From: Bryobacterales bacterium
GTDB taxonomy: Bacteria > Acidobacteriota > Terriglobia > Bryobacterales > Bryobacteraceae
DNA: 64,000 bases
Direction of reading: 5' to 3'
NCBI GenBank assembly: GCA_020851555.1
Contig: JADZCM010000050.1
Span: 62,001 to 126,000 of the forward strand
How positions within the stretch are numbered: position 1 is the stretch's first letter; each line of letters starts with the position of its first letter. The position numbers and the translations under genes are program-made. The notes below the pieces were generated by a model. The model did no database searches, was not told the origin of the DNA, and saw only the letters and a list, made by a program, of their open reading frames with translations. This document shows, piece after piece, positions 59,125-64,000 of the stretch.

Positions 59125-59337
59125 GGTAGGCAGCACGACCTGTCCGCCCAGGGTTACCGAATCTCCGTTCACCTTGTAGGTGAGCTGGTCAAACACGCCG
59201 TACAGCGGCAGCATCAGCAGCTCATGCCGCACGCGCTCTTCGAGCGGCGGCACGGTCGTGCTGGCCTTCAGCACTGAAAGTGGCGCGGCGAGCAGGGCCG
59301 CCGTCACCGTCAGGGCCGGCATCCATGTCCTTTTCAT
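58807..59337 (-). CDS. Periplasmic BON-domain protein
   Basis: 176 residues, signal peptide MKRTWMPALTVTAALLAAPL. Two BON domains: YKVNGDSVTLGGQVVLPTLK with the conserved Gly-x-Val pattern, and VNNGHVTLEGVVASQMDKQV near the C-terminus. BON domains bind phospholipid or outer-membrane components and appear in stress proteins such as OsmY. It is translated opposite to the tail of the glycosyltransferase frame, with 318 bases of overlap. Its own sequence is typical, so this frame is the real gene in the shared stretch. Confidence 0.88.
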   Translation of the reverse strand: MKRTWMPALTVTAALLAAPLSVLKASTTVPPLEERVRHELLMLPLYGVFDQLTYKVNGDSVTLGGQVVLPTLKNAAETVVKRIPGVKAVQDQIEVLPLSPFDDQIRWAELRAIYGTSSLFRYNMGAVAPIRIIVNNGHVTLEGVVASQMDKQVAGMAAASVAHVFSVTNNLQVKSS

Positions 59338-59394
59338 TTTCTGGTCCCTCCCACTTTCTAAAATGCGCGGAAGGGCGGACTGGTTGCGGCAGTT

Positions 59395-60122
59395 GTGAGA
59401 AATTTACAGGCTCTATGCGGGCGCATTCTAACCCCGGATTTCCAAAGATTCCGAGTCACCTCCGATGGCGGCCTGGTTGTGGTGCGTGAACTGGACGAGC
59501 GCCTGGGATTCGGAGAACTCATCGCTCAACACCTGAGTGACTCTCGTTGCGGCAAGAACACTCAGTTTCCGCTGGCCGATCTCTTTCGCCAGTCCGTCTA
59601 CAGCCGACTGGCCGGCTACGAAAATGTGAACGACGCCGAGCAGCTGAGCCAAGATCCGACCTTCCGGCTAATCGGCTCGGAGAAGATCTGGGACCGCGGA
59701 GCGGCCTTGACCTCCCGGCTGCAATCTTTCGAGACGGAAATCCTGGCCGAAGAGCAGAATTTCGCCGGCCTGACGCGCCTCAACCGGGAGCTGATCGCCA
59801 AGGTGGAACTCATCAACTCGCCGCAACCAGTCGTGCTGGACATGGACTCAACCGAGATCCCGGTCTATGGCCAGCAGGAGAACAGAGCGCCTACAACGGT
59901 CACTTCGAGTCCACCTGCTATCATCCGCTGCCGCTGCGCGTGGGCAACTGGCGGCTGACCAGCCTGCAACAGCGATGGGTGAAGACGGGCGGCCGGCTGA
60001 TCCAGCACGCGCGGTACTACTGGCTCTTGCTGGCGGAGGGTCACTTGGCGCGGCGGCTTTTCGGGGCCATGCTGCGGCGGATCGAGGCGCTGACGGGGTG
60101 CCCTCTGGGCCCGGCGGGATAG
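59395..60122 (+). pseudogene. IS1380-family transposase, frameshifted and internally deleted
   Basis: The first frame (59395 onward) reads as the start of an IS1380-type DDE transposase: LTPDFQRFRVTSDGGLVVVR, then DMDSTEIPVYGQQEN (first catalytic Asp). Just after the Gln-Gln-Glu-Asn a one-base insertion near 59886 shifts the frame. In the next frame the family sequence resumes (YNGHFESTCYHPLPL) but jumps directly to the C-terminal end, NWRLTSLQQRWVKTGGRLIQ and HARYYWLLLAEGHL. The middle of the protein with the remaining catalytic residues is missing. No inverted repeats or target duplications were found at the ends. Confidence 0.85.
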
Positions 60123-60389
60123 CCGGGGACGCGGTGGGGAGCACAAACGGATGGAAAGAGGAGGGGGAGGCGGTAAGGTGTCAGAAGAAGTCGCCTTCCG
60201 GGGGCAGTTTTCGAGCCCCCGGGGCGCCGGGAGGTGGCGGAGGCGCCCCATACTGGCCCTGCCGGGAGGCGGCCGTGCCGAAAGACTCATGTGGGCCTTG
60301 ACGCGGGGGGCGGACGGATGTACATTCGTTCTGAACCGTAGCTGTAAGTGGAAATTCCGGCGGAAACCGCTTCGCAGGAGGTGGTGAAC
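60123..60389. other. Gap without a recognisable gene
   Basis: G+C-rich, with purine-rich AGAGGAGGGGGAGGCGG near 60160 and several GC palindromes. Part may be the lost end of the transposase element. I see no gene, promoter of note or RNA fold here. Confidence 0.5.
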
Positions 60390-60773
60390 TTGCTCTTCCT
60401 CCTTTACGAAGACGGCCATTGCGCTGGGCCTTACGATCGCTCCGTGGGCGGCGTGGGTGCCTGCACACCCGCGGGTTTGTGCTCTCTGCAACGGGCCGTC
60501 CGCGCCTGGTGCGCGGTTCGCGTGTCGGGGTCCTGCTCGCATTTCCTGTTCGATCAGCCTGCTCCGGGCCGGGGTAATCGACAAAAGATATGCCGCTGTC
60601 CGGATACAACGCCCTTTTTCCTTTCTCTTCCGTTTTACTTCGGCGGCTTCACCGCCAACGTGGTTGAGACATGGCGCCGCCATCGAACGGCGGTGACGAC
60701 CGGATCGCCGGGAAGGAATGGCGGGAGGCCATCGCCGGCGAATGGCGGGCCGGACCTCGCCTGCCGCACTTAG
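60390..60773 (+). CDS. Doubtful small gene, GYF-like start, possibly decayed
   Basis: 127 codons from TTG 60390 with an ideal AGGAGGT site (60376-60382). The first residues, MLFLLYEDGHCAGPYDRSV, resemble the Asp-Gly-x-x-x-Gly-Pro-Tyr core of GYF_2 domains, which often accompany RDD proteins such as the one encoded next. After this the sequence becomes Cys- and Arg-rich and does not resemble a GYF domain. It may be a decayed gene, or not a gene at all. The 53 bases after its stop hold the ribosome site of the RDD gene. Confidence 0.25.
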   Translation: MLFLLYEDGHCAGPYDRSVGGVGACTPAGLCSLQRAVRAWCAVRVSGSCSHFLFDQPAPGRGNRQKICRCPDTTPFFLSLPFYFGGFTANVVETWRRHRTAVTTGSPGRNGGRPSPANGGPDLACRT

Positions 60774-60826
60774 GCGAGTGTTTCGGACCAGTGGAGCGGT
60801 AACGGGCCACTCCGTAGGAGGTTACG

Positions 60827-62332
60827 GTGTTCTGTCGACAGTGTGGTACTTTCAACCCCGATGCGGCTACTGCCTGTGCGCGGTGTGGTACGCCGCTGGA
60901 GTCCCAAGCACCCACGGGTGCGGCTGAGGCGCAAACGGCGCGGGGGACCCCGCCCGTCTCCCCTGCCCCGGAGGCGCCGCCTCGATCGCTGCCGCCGCCC
61001 GCCGGGCTTGGGGACCGGCTTCTCGCCTTCATCCTCGATACGGTGGTGATTGTCGCGGTTTTCGCCCTGGTCGGGATGTGGGCGGCAACACGTTGGGGCG
61101 GCGTGACGCCGGCGGGCTTCTCGCTTACGGGAACGGCGGCTCTGGTGGCCTTTGGATGCACGGTGCTGTTCGGCTTCCTGTACTACTGGCTCGGCGAGGG
61201 TCTGTTCGGAAAAACGCTTGGCAAGGGCATTCTCGGTTTACCGGTCCGGCTGACGAATGGCGGCCGTTGCACGCTTTCCGCATCGCTGGTGCGCAACCTT
61301 TTGCGGGTTATCGATGGCATCGGGGTCTATCTGGTGGGCTTTCTGGTGGCGGTCTTCTCCGCATCGCGGCAGCGATTGGGAGATCATGTGGCTCGGACGG
61401 TGGTTGTCGCCGAACCGACTCGCGGCGCGGTTCGCGGCACGCTGGTGGTGGTGTGGCTGATCCTGTGGACCGGGGGCGTCACGGGAGCCTTTCTGCTTCA
61501 CCGCGGATACCACCGGTCCGCTTCCGTCGCGGGTGGCCCGGCGCCTGCTGGCGCCGTCTCGCGCCCGGCCGGTCTTCAGTACGTAAACGCGGCCTTCCTT
61601 GAGGCGGCGGATGGCGCTGTTCGGGCGGTGGCTCCTTACAAGTCCGGGGAAACCGTGTATCTCAAGTACGAAGTAGTAGGCTTTACTACAAATAAGGACG
61701 GCCAGGCCGAGCTTCTTCTTCAAGTCGAGGTGCGCGATCCGAACGGCCTTTCGGTGTTCCCACCTTGGGAAAAGGAGTTGAGAGAGACGGTACCGCCCGG
61801 CAACCCGGTGAACGGTTCGTTCAATGTGGGCTTACCGCCGTACGCTCCTGCCGGCGTTTACCAGGTGGCACTGAAGGCTCATGACAAAGTAACCGCGACC
61901 GTGGCAGAACTGGCGCTCCGGTTCGAGACGGAGGCTCCGCCGGTCACGCCGGCTGCCGGGCTTGAGTTCCGGGATTTCGCTATGTCGACGGCGCAGGATG
62001 GCCCGGCAGAGGAGATGCCGGTTTTGCGCGGCGGCGGCACCGTCTACTCGAATTGGAAGATCTTCGGCATGGAGGCGAAGGAGGACAAAGTCGCTCTACG
62101 GGTTGCCTTGAAGGTATTCGGGCCGGGAGGCAAGCTGGTGCTGGATGAACCGAGCTATGTTACAGTGGATGACGAGTTTTACTATCGCCCCCCCGGGATC
62201 TATCTTCCCATGTCTGGGCGGATTACGCTCCCTGGTTCCTTCGCGAAGGGTATTTACACGGCACGTTACTCGGTAATTGATGAGAACACCAAGGGTGTGG
62301 CGGAACATGCGGCGCGATTTGAGTTGCGCTGA
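60827..62332 (+). CDS. Zinc-ribbon and RDD-family membrane protein with C-terminal beta domains
   Basis: 501 residues from GTG 60827 with AGGAGGT upstream. A zinc ribbon at the N-terminus (Cys3, Cys6, Cys17, Cys20: CRQCGTFNPDAATACARCG) is followed by a Pro/Ala-rich linker and an RDD domain with membrane helices (GLGDRLLAFILDTVVIVAVF, GEGLFGKTLGKGILGLPVRL, and RQRLGDHVARTVVV). A hydrophobic helix near 205 leads to two extracytoplasmic beta domains (about 235-365 and 370-500) of unknown family. RDD proteins are small membrane proteins with transport-related or unknown roles. Combining them with a cytoplasmic zinc ribbon is common in Acidobacteriota and Planctomycetota. Confidence 0.82.
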   Translation: MFCRQCGTFNPDAATACARCGTPLESQAPTGAAEAQTARGTPPVSPAPEAPPRSLPPPAGLGDRLLAFILDTVVIVAVFALVGMWAATRWGGVTPAGFSLTGTAALVAFGCTVLFGFLYYWLGEGLFGKTLGKGILGLPVRLTNGGRCTLSASLVRNLLRVIDGIGVYLVGFLVAVFSASRQRLGDHVARTVVVAEPTRGAVRGTLVVVWLILWTGGVTGAFLLHRGYHRSASVAGGPAPAGAVSRPAGLQYVNAAFLEAADGAVRAVAPYKSGETVYLKYEVVGFTTNKDGQAELLLQVEVRDPNGLSVFPPWEKELRETVPPGNPVNGSFNVGLPPYAPAGVYQVALKAHDKVTATVAELALRFETEAPPVTPAAGLEFRDFAMSTAQDGPAEEMPVLRGGGTVYSNWKIFGMEAKEDKVALRVALKVFGPGGKLVLDEPSYVTVDDEFYYRPPGIYLPMSGRITLPGSFAKGIYTARYSVIDENTKGVAEHAARFELR

Positions 62333-62638
62333 GCGCGTCCGGGAATGGCGGGGAAGGTCACGGGCCGCCGTCAATCATCGGGCCCCGGCATGCCGGCCTT
62401 CGGGAACCCGGAGTTCTCTTGAAATCCGCCTGGTCCGGGGCAGCACTGTTTATCGCTATGCTTATTCAGCCCGCTCGATGCGCCGGTCCGGGTGCGGTGC
62501 GCCCCGAAAGTGAGACACGGAAAATGGGGACAAGTCACCGTTCGCTGAAACTCCCTTAGTGAACGAAATTGATCGTAGCAAACTGCGGAGGCGGGCTCTG
62601 CTGGAGAGCAACCCGCCAAGGAATAGCCAGCCGGAAAC
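62333..62638. other. Gap with a possible insertion-sequence end
   Basis: No gene recognised. On the minus strand 62501-62540 holds GACTTGTCCCCATTTTCC, then GTGTCTCACTTTCGGGGCGC, two related blocks that resemble the short repeats at the tips of IS21-type elements. Two similar stretches, GGTTGCTCTCCAGC and GGTGCTCTCCAGG, lie at about 62601 and 62676 (complement), the second inside the HEPN stump. Confidence 0.35.
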
Positions 62639-62755
62639 TCATCCAGACGATGAACGGGGGCTCGGCCCGCCTGGAGAGCACCCGGCGCCGAATGACATGG
62701 CTTCCCGCACGGCGTCCAGCATGTGACGCAACCGTACGAGATCACTCTGCTGCAT
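62639..62755 (-). pseudogene. HEPN toxin stump (partner of the MNT antitoxin)
   Basis: An ATG at 62755, inside the last codons of the MNT gene, opens a frame starting MQQSDLVRLRHMLDAVREAM, which is the recognised start of the HEPN/DUF86 family that accompanies MNT genes. After SFGAG the frame changes into GC-rich non-HEPN residues and stops at 62639 after 38 codons. The second half with the catalytic Arg-x4-6-His motif is absent. The overlap with the MNT gene is the usual arrangement of an MNT-HEPN operon. Confidence 0.7.
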
Positions 62756-63050
62756 ATTGGACAGCCGCCGTGCGCAGGACTTCGTCCCGGAAGTAACTGC
62801 TCAATTCGTTCGGCGTGCGCAGGTCTACTCTCCGACCGCCCAGGATCGCCGACAACTCACGCTCCATCGCAGCCATCCTCAGGTATCCTACGCCCGCCCC
62901 GGGGCGGAACTCCACCAGGATATCCACGTCACTCGCCGTGGAGAACCGCCCGGTGAGCGCAGAACCGAAAAGGGCGAGCTTGCGCACACCATGCCGCCGG
63001 CAGAATTCCTCCAATGGCTCTGGCGGTAACTGTATGGCTGGGGCGGGCAT
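62742..63050 (-). CDS. MNT-domain nucleotidyltransferase (antitoxin of an MNT-HEPN pair)
   Basis: 102 residues. The minimal nucleotidyltransferase core has Gly29-Ser30 and Asp41-x-Asp43 in FGSALTGRFSTASDVDILVE, with a later Asp in RVDLRTPNEL. MNT proteins neutralise HEPN ribonuclease toxins, in characterised cases by adenylylating a Tyr next to their active site. Here the toxin is broken, so the antitoxin is left without its target. It is the first gene of a former two-gene unit on the minus strand. Confidence 0.9.
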   Translation of the reverse strand: MPAPAIQLPPEPLEEFCRRHGVRKLALFGSALTGRFSTASDVDILVEFRPGAGVGYLRMAAMERELSAILGGRRVDLRTPNELSSYFRDEVLRTAAVQYAAE

Positions 63051-63095
63051 CCTGAACCCATTATGATCGAATGCCAGGCGCCGCGATGGTGCATT

Positions 63096-64000
63096 CTAGC
63101 TACAGCCGCTGGTGCTGCCGCAATTTTCGCACTTGTAGCAGCTTCCGTTGCGGGTCATCAGGCCGCCGCACTCGCTGCATACGGGCGCGTCTTCCTGCAC
63201 CGGACCGAAGTTCAACGACTGCTGTTGCTCCGGTTCGGTGGGACGCAGTTTCGTCGTCTCCCCAGCTTCGTTCTCCAGGGCGTACTCCGGCCCCAGGAAT
63301 TTCGCTCCCATCCAGCGGAAGATGTAGTCCAAGAGCGATTTGGCGTAAGGCACCTGCGGGTTGCCCGTCCATCCGCTCGGTTCGAAGCGCACGTGGCTGA
63401 ATTTGTCCACCAGGAACTTCAACGGCACGCCGTACTGCAAGGTGAAGCTGATGGCCGTGGCGAAGCCGTCCATAAGGCCGCTGATGGTGGACCCTTCCTT
63501 GGCCATGGTGATGAACACCTCGCCGGGCTGGCCGTCATCATAAAGCCCCACCGTGACGTAGCCTTCGTGGCCTCCGATGGAGAACTTGTGCGTAATGGAC
63601 TGCCGCTCGTCCGGCAACTTGCGCCGCAGCGGGCGGTAGACGATCTTCTCCGCCGGGGCTGCGGCCGGAGACGCCTTATCCGCCTTGGCTCCGCCCGAGC
63701 TGAGCGGCTGCGCGCGCTTGGACTTGTCACGGTAGATGGCCACCGCCTTGAGCCCCTGCCGCCAGCTTTCGAGGTAGGCGCTCATGATGTCTTCCACGCT
63801 TGCGTCCTCGGGCATGTTGATGGTCTTGGAGATTGCGCCGGAGATGAACGGCTGCACGGCGGCCATCATCTTCAAGTGGCCCATGTGGTGGATGAAGCGC
63901 GTGCCGTTGGCGGGGCGCAGGCTGCAATCGAACACCGGGAGGTGCTCGGACTTGATGTGCGGAGCGTCCTCTATGGCGCCGGTGGCGTCGATGTGGCTCA
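63096..64000 (-). CDS. nrdJ: Vitamin B12-dependent ribonucleoside-diphosphate reductase, C-terminal part
   Basis: About 301 codons to the window edge; the frame enters from the right without a stop, reading SHIDATGAIEDAPHIKSEHL and then PVFDCSLRPANGTRFIHHMG. The sequence GAISKTINMPEDASVEDIMS and the barrel end LKAVAIYRDKSKRAQPLSSG are typical of the class II enzyme. The C-terminal tail has the ribbon CSECGGLMTRNGSCYKCENC, and further Cys residues, that reduce the active site. It makes deoxyribonucleotides using adenosylcobalamin. The catalytic barrel lies outside the window. Confidence 0.95.
   Translation of the reverse strand, partial: SHIDATGAIEDAPHIKSEHLPVFDCSLRPANGTRFIHHMGHLKMMAAVQPFISGAISKTINMPEDASVEDIMSAYLESWRQGLKAVAIYRDKSKRAQPLSSGGAKADKASPAAAPAEKIVYRPLRRKLPDERQSITHKFSIGGHEGYVTVGLYDDGQPGEVFITMAKEGSTISGLMDGFATAISFTLQYGVPLKFLVDKFSHVRFEPSGWTGNPQVPYAKSLLDYIFRWMGAKFLGPEYALENEAGETTKLRPTEPEQQQSLNFGPVQEDAPVCSECGGLMTRNGSCYKCENCGSTSGCS

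Noticed and set aside
1-64000. CRISPR arrays, tRNA or rRNA genes, prophage genes and complete insertion sequences.
   Set aside because: No regularly spaced direct repeats, no cloverleaf with a T-loop, and no structural phage genes were seen. The only transposase is the broken IS1380-type copy.

Overview
The window is G+C-rich throughout and densely packed. Many neighbouring genes overlap by 4 bases (ATGA or GTGA). The source is most likely an Acidobacteriota chromosome, probably of the Bryobacterales/Solibacter type. This is inference from the gene content: several Tat-exported sulfatases, secreted paralogs familiar from that group, a CAAX-like protease of the PEP-CTERM kind, an interspersed GC-palindrome repeat family, and a remnant of a small protein family (Met-Thr-Ser...Ala-Asn-Arg-Arg-Asn-Ala) that I associate with these genomes. 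I saw no rRNA, tRNA, CRISPR array or prophage.

Layout. 1-10.4 kb holds a glycosyltransferase fragment, a CPA2 antiporter, aroA, a glycosylasparaginase-like hydrolase, archease plus RtcB (RNA repair), an O-antigen ligase coupled to an MFS carrier, and a tyrosine phenol-lyase/tryptophanase-like enzyme. 10.4-11.2 kb is a gap with a strong promoter, a repeat and a gene relic. 11.2-21.6 kb is an exopolysaccharide/O-antigen locus (FkbM methyltransferase, three family-4 glycosyltransferases, Wzx, Wzy, a methyltransferase, WecG/TagA and WbaP); its middle part has visibly lower G+C. 21.6-27.7 kb is a polyol/sugar ABC importer flanked by two zinc alcohol dehydrogenases. 27.8-32.2 kb carries three sulfatases. 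32.3-33.7 kb is a fused Memo-AMMECR1 protein.

33.8-40.2 kb is a tight six-gene operon on the minus strand: iorA, iorB, paaK, a double-ACT protein, an aminotransferase and an outer-membrane barrel. The first five genes make a coherent aromatic amino acid to aryl-acetyl-CoA module. IorA lacks its usual C-terminal ferredoxin domain. 40.5-50.6 kb carries housekeeping and amino-acid genes (trpS, an RlmD/TrmA-type methyltransferase, ridA, hpnE, fused trpEG, leuA, a HAD phosphatase). 50.6-56.0 kb carries a PEP-CTERM-type CPBP protease, a TPR lipoprotein, a phosphopantetheinyl transferase and an enolase-superfamily member with altered active-site residues.

55.9-64 kb is the most eroded part. It holds two small secreted proteins, a compact promoter-hairpin-terminator unit that looks like a small RNA gene, a GT-C glycosyltransferase that reads through into the antisense of a BON-domain gene, a broken IS1380-type transposase, a zinc-ribbon/RDD protein, an MNT antitoxin next to the stump of its HEPN toxin, and the C-terminal part of a B12-dependent ribonucleotide reductase.

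I found no clearly new defence or mobile system. The strongest leads are the small RNA unit, the aryl-pyruvate operon with its shortened IorA and coupled porin, the two enzymes with altered catalytic residues, and the broken MNT/HEPN pair.
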